The notes below the pieces were generated by a model. It did not search any database. It saw only the letters and a program-made list of their open reading frames with translations, and had not been told where the DNA came from. From Curtobacterium caseinilyticum (GTDB taxonomy: Bacteria > Actinomycetota > Actinomycetes > Actinomycetales > Microbacteriaceae), in assembly GCF_030363035.1 (NCBI RefSeq), contig NZ_JAUCMN010000012.1, positions 1 to 64,000 of the forward strand: a stretch of DNA of 64,000 nt, given 5' to 3'. Both the position numbers and the translations under genes were made by a program. Positions 8,557 through 17,064 of this stretch are shown piece by piece (position 1 is the stretch's first letter; every line of letters begins with the position of its first letter).

Positions 8557-9735
8557 TCACGCGTCCTTCGGGAGCTTGCGGACCTTGCTGCGCCGACGCC
8601 GACGGTCCGGGATCATCGAGCGCATCTCCTCGAGCTTGCCGAAGCACAGCAGTCGGTCGCTCGCCTGCAGTTCGACGCCGCTGCGGGGGTTCGGGATCAC
8701 CGACGCACCGCGGTGCAGCGTCAGCACGGTGATGTCCCGGTCCCAGAGCCCGGACTCCTTGATCGTCTTGCCGACGAGGTCGGCGTTGGTGTGCACGAGC
8801 AGCTCGGCGACGCCGTAGCCCGTCGAGACGCTGAGGCGCTGGCGGACGTCGATCTCCGGGAACGCCACCTGGTTGCCGATGAAGTCGATGATCGCGCCGG
8901 CGACGTCGAGGCCCGTGGCGCGCTCGATGCCCTCGAGCCCGGGCGACGAGTTCACCTCCATCACCAGGGGTCCGTCGTTGCCCTCGAGCATGTCCACGCC
9001 GGCGACCCGCAGACCCATGATCTGCGCCGAGCGGACCGCGGCCTCCTCGTACTCCGGGGTCAACGTGACCTTCTCGACCGTGCCACCGCGGTGCACGTTC
9101 GAGCGGAACTCGTCGCCGCTGGCGCTCCGGCGCATCGCGGCCACCACACGGTCGCCGACGACGAGGGCGCGGATGTCCTTGCCGCGGCTCTCCGAGACGA
9201 ACGACTGGATGAGCACGTTCTGCTTCGTGGAGTGCAGCGTCTCGACGATCGACTCGGCGACCTTCGCCTCGGGCGCCAGGATCACCCCGATGCCCTGCGT
9301 GCCCTCGAGCAGCTTGATGACGACGGGAGCGCCACCGACGCGGTCGATCGCTCCCCGGACGTCGGCGCGGCTGTTCACGAACGTGGTCGCCGGCATGCCG
9401 ATGTGGTGCCGGGACAGGATCTGGTTCGCGCGGAGCTTGTCACGCGAGTTCGTGATGCCCGTTGCGGTGTTCGGCGTGTAGACGTCCATCTGCTCGAACT
9501 GCCGGACGACGGCGGTGCCGTAGTACGTGATCGAGTTGCCGATGCGCGGGAGCACCGCGTCGTAGTCGCTGAGCAGCTTCCCGCGGTAGAGCAGGTCCGG
9601 CTCGTCGGCGGTCAGGTCGATCGCGAACCGCAGGGTGTTCAGCACCTTGACGTCGTGCCCGCGATCGATCGCCGCCGCACGGAGGCGCTGCGTCGAGTAC
9701 GCGCGCGGGGCGCGCGACAGGATGGCGAGTTTCAT
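8557..9735 (-). CDS. rimK: RimK-type glutamate ligase (ATP-grasp) with C-terminal TrkA-C domain
   Basis: Residues 1-290 follow RimK, the ATP-grasp ligase that adds glutamates to ribosomal protein S6: an N-terminal alpha/beta lobe, a glycine-rich lid (KLLEGTQGIGV) and metal-binding VMEVNSSPGLEGIE. Residues about 310-392 add a TrkA-C (RCK-C) domain (ELLVHTNADLVGKTIKESGL ... LQASDRLLCFG), a small ligand-binding fold usually seen on potassium-channel regulators. E. coli RimK is about 300 residues, so the extra 90 are real. The tail ends in a basic RRRRRSKVRK stretch. It is divergent from a retropepsin-like RimB gene 70 bases away, the usual functional partner. Confidence 0.8.
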   Translation of the reverse strand: MKLAILSRAPRAYSTQRLRAAAIDRGHDVKVLNTLRFAIDLTADEPDLLYRGKLLSDYDAVLPRIGNSITYYGTAVVRQFEQMDVYTPNTATGITNSRDKLRANQILSRHHIGMPATTFVNSRADVRGAIDRVGGAPVVIKLLEGTQGIGVILAPEAKVAESIVETLHSTKQNVLIQSFVSESRGKDIRALVVGDRVVAAMRRSASGDEFRSNVHRGGTVEKVTLTPEYEEAAVRSAQIMGLRVAGVDMLEGNDGPLVMEVNSSPGLEGIERATGLDVAGAIIDFIGNQVAFPEIDVRQRLSVSTGYGVAELLVHTNADLVGKTIKESGLWDRDITVLTLHRGASVIPNPRSGVELQASDRLLCFGKLEEMRSMIPDRRRRRSKVRKLPKDA

Positions 9736-9805
9736 CGGGGTGCTCCACGGGGGTTCGAGGACGTCGACGGCGACGCTCCATCAAAGCATGGGACAGGATG
9801 GGCAC

Positions 9806-10267
9806 ATGGCCCGGAACCCGACGATCGCAGGATGGCGCGAGTGGGCTGCCCTGCCCGGGTTGGACCTGCCCTGGATCAAGGTGAAGCTCGACACCGGGGC
9901 GCGGAGTTCCGCGCTGCACGCGTTCGACCTCGAGGAGCTCCCCGGCGACCGGGTGCGCTTCTCGGTGCACCCGTGGCAGGACACCGACGCCGACGCCGTC
10001 ACGCACGAGTGCGACGTGCACGACCGCCGGATCGTCCGGAGCTCGACGGGGCACACGCAGGAGCGCATCGTCGTGCTCACCCCCATCACGCTGGCGGGCC
10101 GCACGATCGACGCCGAGGTCACGCTGAGCAACCGCGACCAGATGGGGTTCCGGATGCTCGTCGGCCGCCAGGCGCTGCGGCAGGGGTTCCTCGTCGACCC
10201 GGCCAGGTCGTTCACGGCGGGGCGTGCGCCGAAGGAGATCCGGCGGCGCAACCGCGGTCGCGCCTGA
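9806..10267 (+). CDS. RimB-type retropepsin-like protein (ATP-dependent zinc protease family)
   Basis: The 153-residue protein has the motif KLDTGARSSALHA near residues 25-37, the Asp-Thr-Gly signature of the single-domain retropepsin-like RimB/DUF785 family, and FRMLVGRQAL near the end of the fold. The C-terminus is basic (EIRRRNRGRA). RimB proteins occur beside RimK and are thought to trim or regulate its poly-glutamate modification. I chose the ATG at 9806, which has GGACAGGA 8 bases before it; an in-frame ATG lies at 9788. It is divergent from the RimK gene. Confidence 0.8.
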   Translation: MARNPTIAGWREWAALPGLDLPWIKVKLDTGARSSALHAFDLEELPGDRVRFSVHPWQDTDADAVTHECDVHDRRIVRSSTGHTQERIVVLTPITLAGRTIDAEVTLSNRDQMGFRMLVGRQALRQGFLVDPARSFTAGRAPKEIRRRNRGRA

Positions 10268-10268
10268 G

Positions 10269-10356
10269 GCGCGCCGCGCTGGCGGCAGCGCTTGCGCGCG
10301 GCGCGCGATGCTCCCGCACAACGGAAGGCAGATCGCACCACCTGAACACGTGGTGC
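10269..10356. terminator. Two hairpins after the RimB-like gene
   Basis: The first hairpin has perfect 11-base GC arms at 10269-10279 and 10296-10306, starting 2 bases after the stop. A second has 7-base arms at 10335-10341 and 10350-10356 (GCACCAC/GTGGTGC). Neither has a T-tract. Together they fill much of the space before the next gene. Confidence 0.5.
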
Positions 10357-10398
10357 GTGCTGCTCCTGGTCGTGCGCGCCTCCCTGGCGCACCACTGC

Positions 10399-10440
10399 GG
10401 ACGGGAGGCGCGGGGCGGGCCGGGCACGCGCCTCCTGTCC
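10399..10440. repeat. GGACGGGAGGC palindrome family, copy 2
   Basis: Arms GGACGGGAGGCGCG (10399-10412) and CGCGCCTCCTGTCC (10427-10440) pair with one mismatch that would be a G-U wobble in RNA. It sits between the RimB-like gene and the DUF1023-type gene, behind the hairpins at 10269-10356. Confidence 0.7.
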
Positions 10441-10526
10441 CCGAAGGGCGGTGCTCCGAACTCTGCCGCCCCCGTTCCTGAAATGCTACGTTCTACACAT
10501 TGCCGATCTGGTGATGGGGGTGGAAC

Positions 10527-12350
10527 GTGGGGTTCGAGTTCGACGACGCCGCAGCTGCGCAGCTCGCAGCGTGCGCTGCGCAGGCCGCGCTGGCACTGCG
10601 CGGGAGCGCGGGGCCGCGCCGGAGCGCTGCAGGAGCAGCGCTCCGGGACTTCGACGGCGGGTACGCGCGCTTGTTCGAGTCCGCGAGGACCGTCGAGTCG
10701 GAGGACCGGGTGCGTCTCGCACGCGCCCTCGACGACCTCGCCGACCAGGTGCGTGTCGCCCAGCACCAGGCCTTGCAGGAGCGGCACCGCCGCTCGGAGC
10801 TCGCGGCCTGGCGGAGGCGGGCGGCCGACCGCCAGCACGCACTGGTCGGCGTCGGCGCCGTGTGGGAGCCCGTGCTCGACGCGAGCGCGGCGGTCCTCGA
10901 TCCGGAGCCGTCCGACGTCCCGGTCCGACCGACGCCCGTCACCGCGACGTTCCGTGCTCGACGCCGGCAGCGCACCGGCGGCCACGCCGGCGCACGCAGC
11001 AGTGCCGACCCGGACCGGTTGCGGCGGTTCGCTGCTGCTTCCTGGGCACAGGACGGCGCGACGGAACAGGACCTCGTCCGGGTCCGGAACGCGTGGGCCG
11101 GGTTCCGCGACCGCTGCCCGTGGGTCCCCGTCGAGGCGCCCCCGCTGCCGGGCGGGTTCGGTGCGTACCTCGACGAGAACGCCGAGGACGCCCGGTGGGC
11201 GGCCCGGATCGCCGACGCGTTCGAGGCTGCCGGCGGAGGGCCGCTCGCCGATGTCGCGCTCGACGTCACCGGGGCGTCGACCCTGCCGCCCTCGATGCAG
11301 CGACTGCTCGATCCGTCCCTGACCCCGGCACAGGTCGCAGCGGCATGGAGGGAGCTCGGGTTCACGGCGGAGGACATCGCGGCGCTTCCGCTGCGCACTC
11401 AGATGCAGGTGGCGAACCTCGACGGGGTGCCCGCCGTCGCTCGTGACGTGGCATCGCGGCGGGTGCTCGCCACAGCGGTCCGGGACCCGGGGCGGATGTA
11501 CCGACTCTTCGGGCTGGCGTACACGTACGGCTCGGTGAGCCTCGAGGTGTTCACTGCACAGGTCCGCGCGCTCGCTCAGGGCCTCCAGCGGGCCGACCAA
11601 CTCGCGGCCGATCTGCCCACACCCACCGCGAGGGTGGCACAGCTCGTCGGCTTCGGCGTCGCGAACGGCGCTCCCGTCGCAGCCGTCGTGCTGGGCAACC
11701 TCGACACCGCTGAGAACGTCGCGGTGAACGTCCCCGGGGCGACGACGACGCTCGACAGCACGCTGCAGAAGGTCCGCGCTGCGTCGGGGCTCCTCGACTC
11801 CGCGGCAAGGCTCCGGGGCTCGATGTCCTACGCGGTCGTGTCCTGGTTCGGCTACCGCGCGCCAGCCATCGCCGAAGTCCCGTCGCAGGGACGAGCAACC
11901 GCGGGCGGGGCAGAACTGGCATCCTTCCTCGACGGCATCCACGACAGTCGAGGCGGCGCACCGCGTCGCCTCACGGTGCTCGGCCACTCGTACGGGTCCA
12001 CGACCGCAGCCGAAGCACTGGCCCAGACCCGGCACCGCGTCGACACCTTCGTCACGTACGGGTCGGTCGGCTTCACCGACGCCGCCAGGCCGGAACACCT
12101 GCACGTCGACCGGGTGTACGCGACGGAAGGACAGGCGGACCACACCGCCGTCTACGGCAGGATCCGCCGGACCGACCCGCGCGACCTGCCGGACGTCGAG
12201 GTCTTCAGCTCCGAAGCGGCGGACGGCCTCACAGCCGTGACGGGCCACGACATGTACCCCGAGGCCGCTGGCCAGGTCGGCTACCTGACCCCCGGCTCAA
12301 CGGCGCAGGACACCATCTCCCAGATCATCGCAACGGAAGGGCGAGGATGA
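10527..12350 (+). CDS. DUF1023-type alpha/beta hydrolase with N-terminal helical domain
   Basis: The 607-residue protein starts at GTG behind GATGGGGGTGGA. Residues 1-95 are a long helical, Ala/Arg-rich region resembling the WXG100/LXG-like leader domains placed before actinobacterial DUF1023 enzymes. The C-terminal third is an alpha/beta hydrolase: LGHSYGST near residue 487 holds the nucleophile Ser and TGHDMY near 573 the His. There is no classical signal peptide, so export, if any, could be by a type VII-like route. A lipoprotein gene overlaps its stop by 4 bases (ATGA). That pair could be an enzyme with a membrane-bound partner or inhibitor; the substrate is not evident. Confidence 0.75.
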   Translation: MGFEFDDAAAAQLAACAAQAALALRGSAGPRRSAAGAALRDFDGGYARLFESARTVESEDRVRLARALDDLADQVRVAQHQALQERHRRSELAAWRRRAADRQHALVGVGAVWEPVLDASAAVLDPEPSDVPVRPTPVTATFRARRRQRTGGHAGARSSADPDRLRRFAAASWAQDGATEQDLVRVRNAWAGFRDRCPWVPVEAPPLPGGFGAYLDENAEDARWAARIADAFEAAGGGPLADVALDVTGASTLPPSMQRLLDPSLTPAQVAAAWRELGFTAEDIAALPLRTQMQVANLDGVPAVARDVASRRVLATAVRDPGRMYRLFGLAYTYGSVSLEVFTAQVRALAQGLQRADQLAADLPTPTARVAQLVGFGVANGAPVAAVVLGNLDTAENVAVNVPGATTTLDSTLQKVRAASGLLDSAARLRGSMSYAVVSWFGYRAPAIAEVPSQGRATAGGAELASFLDGIHDSRGGAPRRLTVLGHSYGSTTAAEALAQTRHRVDTFVTYGSVGFTDAARPEHLHVDRVYATEGQADHTAVYGRIRRTDPRDLPDVEVFSSEAADGLTAVTGHDMYPEAAGQVGYLTPGSTAQDTISQIIATEGRG

Positions 12351-13021
12351 AGACCATGCGATCGATCCGTGCCCTCATCGCAACCGTCGTCTGTACCTGG
12401 CTCCTGTCCGGGTGCACGGCAGGAGGAGACCGCATGCCCGTCGACGCCGCAGGGCTGACGCAGGAAGATGTGGCGCGGATGTCGCTCCACGAGGAGTTCG
12501 ATCGGTACCACGAGCACTACGAGCGGATGCAGCAGGTGCTCGCTGCCGCACAACGTCGAGTGCACGACGGCAAGTGGCGGTGGGTCGGCGGCGACCGCGT
12601 CCCGGGAATCGGCGGTGACGGCGTCACCCCGTTGGTCGGTTCGACCACCGAGAACAGCTACGATCTGCGCACATCACGCGTCTGGTCCTCCTCGGACGCT
12701 GGCAACGATCGTCGTGAATTGCGACCGATGATCGACTACTTCGAGGACCAGGGCTGGCCGTGGCGAGAGCGCACGCTCGGGAAGAACCACGACGTGTGGG
12801 CGATCACCGATGACGGGTGGCACATCCAGTACCTCGTCGTCGACAACGGCAACCATGCCCTCACGGCCTACAGCGAACTCTTCTGGACCAACGACGGACT
12901 CGAGTTGACCGAAGCGGTCGGCGGCCGCAACGACGAGGAGTACCCCGAAGAGTCCCTCCCCGGCGAGTACCCGCCGTTCCCGAAGTGGAGCGACCCCATC
13001 ATCCGACCGCCCAAGATCTGA
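12347..13021 (+). CDS. Lipoprotein of unknown function, coupled to the DUF1023 gene
   Basis: The 224-residue protein has a type II signal peptide (MKTMRSIRALIATVVCTWLL) with lipobox LSGC, so it should be anchored by lipidated Cys about residue 23. The mature part is acidic and Trp/Tyr-rich, with no family I can name. Its ATG overlaps the hydrolase stop and a GGAAGGGCGAGG ribosome site precedes it, so the two genes are expressed together. A role as immunity or inhibitor partner for the hydrolase is possible but is only inferred from the pairing. Confidence 0.75.
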   Translation: MKTMRSIRALIATVVCTWLLSGCTAGGDRMPVDAAGLTQEDVARMSLHEEFDRYHEHYERMQQVLAAAQRRVHDGKWRWVGGDRVPGIGGDGVTPLVGSTTENSYDLRTSRVWSSSDAGNDRRELRPMIDYFEDQGWPWRERTLGKNHDVWAITDDGWHIQYLVVDNGNHALTAYSELFWTNDGLELTEAVGGRNDEEYPEESLPGEYPPFPKWSDPIIRPPKI

Positions 13022-13145
13022 GCGCGGATCACGCTCGGCCGCCCGGATGACGCTCCGTGACGACGACCGTTCCCCCGCCGAGGAGACGTGCCTACGCTCC
13101 ACGCACCGGCCCACCCGCCGGCGTCCCGGACCCGAGGAGACCGAC

Positions 13146-13826
13146 GTGACCGACGTGACCGACCAGACCATCGCCCGCCAGGTGGACGACTTCAACCAGG
13201 GCTTCACCGCCCAGATCGGCCCGGAGCTGTCCGCGGTCTTCGACGGCGAGCAGGCCGACCTGCGCGCGGCCGGCGTGCCCGACGGCGTCGTCCGCGCGGG
13301 CGAGGCCGCCCCGGACGCCCGGCTGGTGACCCCGACCGGCGAGGAGACGTCGCTCAGCGCGGTCCGCGGCGACGCCCCGACCGTCGTCGTCTTCTACCGC
13401 GGCGCCTGGTGCCCCTACTGCAACATCACCCTGCGCACGTACCAGCAGGAGCTCCTTCCCGCGCTGCAGGAGCGCGGCGTGCAGCTCGTCGCCGTGTCGC
13501 CGCAGACGCCGGAGGGTGCCGAGCAGTCGATCGCGAACGGCGAGCTCGCCTTCCCCGTGCTGACCGACCCCGAGAACGTGCTCGCGGCCCGCTTCGGCAT
13601 CGTCACGGAGCCGAGCGCTGCCGCTCGTGGAGCGCACACGCAGCTCGGCTTCGACGTCGCCGACAGCAACGCGGACGACACCGCGGCGATCCCGTTCCCG
13701 TCGGTGTTCGTGATCGACGAGGCGGGCACGGTCCGGTTCGCGGACGTGCACGTCGACTACACGACCCGGACCGAGGTCGACGAGGTGCTCGCAGCGGTCG
13801 ACCAGCTGCTCGTCACCGCCGGCTGA
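13146..13826 (+). CDS. Peroxiredoxin-like (AhpC/TSA) thiol protein
   Basis: The 226-residue protein has a thioredoxin fold of the AhpC/TSA group with a redox pair Cys92/Cys95 in FYRGAWCPYC, followed by VAVSPQTPEGAEQSI and FPVLTDPEN typical of peroxiredoxin Q-like proteins. It has an extra helical N-terminus of about 50 residues. The start is placed at GTG 13146, 6 bases after GAGGAGA; upstream in-frame starts lack a ribosome site. It is cytoplasmic and probably reduces hydroperoxides. It stands alone between the lipoprotein gene and a convergent TetR gene. Confidence 0.8.
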   Translation: MTDVTDQTIARQVDDFNQGFTAQIGPELSAVFDGEQADLRAAGVPDGVVRAGEAAPDARLVTPTGEETSLSAVRGDAPTVVVFYRGAWCPYCNITLRTYQQELLPALQERGVQLVAVSPQTPEGAEQSIANGELAFPVLTDPENVLAARFGIVTEPSAAARGAHTQLGFDVADSNADDTAAIPFPSVFVIDEAGTVRFADVHVDYTTRTEVDEVLAAVDQLLVTAG

Positions 13827-14010
13827 CCGACCGGGGACGACGCGACGCTCGGCACGGCTCGAAGCCGTCGCCCGTCCCGCAGTCGATCCGCACCGAGGAG
13901 TGCCCGGCGGGTGATCGCGGTCGCGCCGGGTCGGGTCGGCACGTGCTCATCGTGGCGTCCTCGACGGCCGTCGCGGCTGCGGACCTGCCGGGTCCGGGCA
14001 GCGGGAACGC

Positions 14011-14565
14011 TTAGGGAAGGAGCGCCTCGGCGATCCCCCGGGCGACGGCGGAGTCGGCAGCGGGATCGCGGAGTCGCATCGCGAGGGACCCGGACACGAC
14101 GAGCAGCAGCTGCGCGGCGAGCGCCGGCGCACCGTCGCCGACGAGCGGGCGGGCGGTCTCGGTGAGCCGGTGCCGGAGCGTGGCCGTCTCACGGTCGAGC
14201 ACCGAACGGAGGTCCTCGGGAGCGTCGACGTACTCGGCCGCCGTGCCGAGGAACGCGCACCAGCGGGAGCCCGTCGGGGTGGAGCGGTAGGCGTCGAGTG
14301 CGTCGAAGACGGCGAGCAACCGGCCGCGGTCGTCCGACGCCCGGGCGACTGCACGGTCCCACGTCGCGACCCAGTCGTCGTGGCGGCGGTCGAGGGCCGC
14401 GGCGACCAGGGCTTCCTTGCTCGGGTACCCGCGGTAGAGCGTCGCCGACGACACCCCGGCCCGCTCGAGCACCGCGTCGATCGGCGTGGCCGCGATGCCC
14501 CGGGTGAAGAAGAGCTCCTCGGCGGCGTCGAGCACGCGCTGCTCGGTTGCTGGACGCATGGCCAT
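14011..14565 (-). CDS. TetR-family repressor, divergent from MFS exporter gene
   Basis: The 184-residue protein has a TetR helix-turn-helix at about 12-55 (VLDAAEELFFTRGIAATPID ... ASVSSATLY-type order with YRGYPSKEALVAA). The C-terminal ligand domain is helical. It is transcribed away from an MFS gene that starts 24 bases from its own start, the classic layout for a TetR controlling an efflux pump. A perfect 12-base palindrome (14592-14603) is the likely operator. Confidence 0.85.
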   Translation of the reverse strand: MAMRPATEQRVLDAAEELFFTRGIAATPIDAVLERAGVSSATLYRGYPSKEALVAAALDRRHDDWVATWDRAVARASDDRGRLLAVFDALDAYRSTPTGSRWCAFLGTAAEYVDAPEDLRSVLDRETATLRHRLTETARPLVGDGAPALAAQLLLVVSGSLAMRLRDPAADSAVARGIAEALLP

Positions 14566-14588
14566 GCCGCCAGCCTAGGGTCGCAGAA

Positions 14589-15746
14589 GTGAAACGATCG
14601 TTTTTGTTTCCGGACCGCCTCCTGGTCGTGGCCGGCCTCGGCCTGATCGCTGCGACCTACGGCCTGGTCCGGCTGGCCTACGGCCTGTTCCTGCCCGACG
14701 TGCAGCACGACCTCGGCTTCGGCGCCGACGCCGGTGGGGCCGTGTCGGCGGGGGCGTCGGTCCTGTACTGCGTCGGCGCCGTCGTCGGGTTCCTGCTCGC
14801 GGCACGGGCGGCCAGGTGGCTGGTCCTCGCTGCCGCCGTCAGCGGCGGTGTCGGCGCGCTCGTGATGGCCGCGGCGCCCACGACCGCGGTCTTCGGCGCC
14901 GCCGCCGTCGCCGCCTCGGCAGGAGCCGGCCTGGCGTCACCGGCGATGGTGCAGCTCGTGGCCGTGCGCGTCGCCCCGGACCGACGGGAGCGCGCACAGG
15001 CGGTCGTGAACTCGGGAACCGGACCGGGCCTGGTCGCCGCCGGGGTCCTCGCCCTCCTGCTGCTGCCGGACTGGCGCACGGCGTGGACGGTGGCAGGAGC
15101 GGTCACGCTGGCGATCGACGTCCTGCTGGTCGTCGCCGCGGGCCGTCCCGAGCGCACGTCGGCCCCGGCCCTGCCCGGACGGTCGTGGTTCACCGCGCAG
15201 ACCACACCGGTCGTGGTCGCCCTGCTCTTCGGTGCGGGGTCGGCCGTCGTCTGGACGTACGGCCGCTCGGTCCTCGTCGACGCCGGGGTACCGACGACCC
15301 TGACGATCGTGGCCTGGACGGCGCTCGGCGCCGGGGGCGCGGCGGTCGCCGTGACCGCGCGGTGGACGAGCACGATGTCGCCCGCCCGCCAGTGGGTGCT
15401 GACGACCGCCGTGGCCGCGGTGGCGGTGCTCGTGCTCGGGCTGCTACCGGGCCTGGTCGCGGTGTCGCTCGCGGCGTGCGCCCTGTTCGGCTGGGGGTAC
15501 ACCGCGGCGACCGGCGCGCTGATCGCGTGGACCGGAGCGGTCGACCCCGGACACGCGGCCGCGGGCACCTCGGTGCTGTTCGTCGTCCTCGTCGCCGGGC
15601 AGGCCCTGGGTGCGGCGGTCGCCGGCGTGCTCGTCGGCTCGCTCGGGTCGGCCGGGACGTTCGTCGCCGCGGCCGTGCTCGTCGCGGTGGCGTCGGGCGT
15701 GCCGCTCCGGGCGAAGGACCTGCGGACGGCGTCGACCACCCGCTAG
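14589..15746 (+). CDS. MFS transporter, CynX/NimT-like efflux permease
   Basis: A 385-residue protein with about 12 hydrophobic segments from residue 8 to 375, of the major facilitator type. It is short and lacks a long central loop, resembling CynX/NimT or small drug exporters. GTG 14589 is the only upstream start that keeps the first membrane segment whole, but it lacks a strong ribosome site; a leaderless message is possible. The adjacent divergent TetR gene probably regulates it. Substrate unknown. Confidence 0.75.
   Translation: MKRSFLFPDRLLVVAGLGLIAATYGLVRLAYGLFLPDVQHDLGFGADAGGAVSAGASVLYCVGAVVGFLLAARAARWLVLAAAVSGGVGALVMAAAPTTAVFGAAAVAASAGAGLASPAMVQLVAVRVAPDRRERAQAVVNSGTGPGLVAAGVLALLLLPDWRTAWTVAGAVTLAIDVLLVVAAGRPERTSAPALPGRSWFTAQTTPVVVALLFGAGSAVVWTYGRSVLVDAGVPTTLTIVAWTALGAGGAAVAVTARWTSTMSPARQWVLTTAVAAVAVLVLGLLPGLVAVSLAACALFGWGYTAATGALIAWTGAVDPGHAAAGTSVLFVVLVAGQALGAAVAGVLVGSLGSAGTFVAAAVLVAVASGVPLRAKDLRTASTTR
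14592..14603. promoter_or_regulatory. Candidate TetR operator
   Basis: AAACGATCGTTT is a perfect 12-base palindrome and the most AT-rich patch of the TetR/MFS junction. It overlaps the first codons of the MFS gene as drawn, so bound repressor would block both divergent genes. Similar ACGATCGT cores occur in other TetR operators. Confidence 0.5.
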
Positions 15747-15756
15747 CGTGGACCGC

Positions 15757-17064
15757 ATGGGGCGGACGACGGAGGAGTGGTCGAGGCTGCCCGTCGGGCC
15801 GCGCGAGCACCGGCAGGACCTGCTGCTCGCACTCGTCCTCGGGCTCGGTCTCGCGGTCACCACGACGCTCTACGGCGCTGCCGGTGTGTACGGCGACGAC
15901 CAGGCCGCGTGGTGGGTCTCCGCGCTCATGGTGGTGGCGAACGCGGGACCGCTCGCCTTCCGCCGACGCTGGCCGATGACCGTCGCCGTCGTGGCGGCGC
16001 TCGCGTTCGCCGCGACGCAGCTGCTCCACGTGCCCGAGATCATCCTGGTCAACTTCACGCTGTTCATCGCGCTCTACACGGTCGGCGCCTGGTGCTCCGA
16101 CCGGGTGCGCGCCGAGGCCGTGCGGTGGGTGGTGATCGGCGGGATGTTCGCGTGGCTCTTCCTCGCGATCTCGTTCGGGTGGTCGGTGCCGAGCGCCCTG
16201 CCGAACGACGACGACGCGATCATCCCGCCGTACATCGCGTACTCGCTCGTCAACATCCTCATCAACGTCCTGTACTTCGGCGGCGCCTGGTACGCCGGCA
16301 ACCGCGCGTGGGCGGCCGCGCTGGCCAAGCACGAGCTGGCCGAGCGCACCGCGGAGCTCGCCGCCGAGCGGGAGCGCACCGCGGCGCAGGCCGTCACGCT
16401 GGAGCGCGTCCGCATCGCCCGCGAACTGCACGACGTCGTCGCGCACCACGTCTCGCTGATGGGGGTGCAGGCCGGCGCCGCCCGCCGCGTCGTCGACCGC
16501 GATCCGGCACAGGCCACCGCGTCGCTCGGGGTCGTCGAGGACAGTGCCCGCACGGCGGTCGAGGAACTCCGGCGGATGCTCGGCACCCTGCGCGAGGACG
16601 ACCACGGGACGGACGGCACCGGCACGAGCCAGCGGGTCGGCGCGAGCGCCGGCAGGGCGGGCACCGCGCCGAGCACCGCCGGACTCGGCCGGATGCCCGA
16701 GCTCGTCGACGCCGTCCGCACCGCCGGTCACGACGCCGACTACACCGTGGTCGGTGACGAGCGGGCCGTCCCACCGACCGTGGGCGCCGTGGCGTTCCGG
16801 ATCGCGCAGGAGGCCGTCACGAACGTCGTCAAGCACGCCGGGCCCACCGCGCGGGCGGACCTGCGGCTGCGGTACCTCGACGACGGCATCGAGGTCGAGG
16901 TCGCCGACGACGGGCACGGCGCGCGGGCGGCCCGCGACACCAGCGGCAGCGGCCTCGGCCACGTCGGCATGCGGGAGCGGGTCGACGCCGTGGGCGGCCG
17001 CATCGAGATCGGGCCGCGGGCCCGAGGAGGGTACCTGGTGCGGGCATGGCTGCCGACGACCTGA
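15757..17064 (+). CDS. Sensor histidine kinase (NarL/DesK-type)
   Basis: A 435-residue membrane kinase. Residues 20-180 hold about five or six membrane segments. A helical linker (190-215) leads to the HisKA_3 phosphoacceptor His225 in ARELHDVVAHHVSLM, then an HATPase domain with DDGHGA and GSGLGHVGMRERV. It would sense a membrane signal and phosphorylate the response regulator encoded next, whose gene overlaps by 19 bases. Start ATG 15757 is chosen; GTG 15748 is in frame and closer to the MFS stop. The next locus is an ABC exporter, a likely target. Confidence 0.88.
   Translation: MGRTTEEWSRLPVGPREHRQDLLLALVLGLGLAVTTTLYGAAGVYGDDQAAWWVSALMVVANAGPLAFRRRWPMTVAVVAALAFAATQLLHVPEIILVNFTLFIALYTVGAWCSDRVRAEAVRWVVIGGMFAWLFLAISFGWSVPSALPNDDDAIIPPYIAYSLVNILINVLYFGGAWYAGNRAWAAALAKHELAERTAELAAERERTAAQAVTLERVRIARELHDVVAHHVSLMGVQAGAARRVVDRDPAQATASLGVVEDSARTAVEELRRMLGTLREDDHGTDGTGTSQRVGASAGRAGTAPSTAGLGRMPELVDAVRTAGHDADYTVVGDERAVPPTVGAVAFRIAQEAVTNVVKHAGPTARADLRLRYLDDGIEVEVADDGHGARAARDTSGSGLGHVGMRERVDAVGGRIEIGPRARGGYLVRAWLPTT

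Noticed and set aside
7657..11322. 1221-residue plus-strand frame across oleA, rimK and the DUF1023 gene
   Set aside because: It crosses several well supported genes on both strands and has no recognisable domain; it is open only because of high GC.
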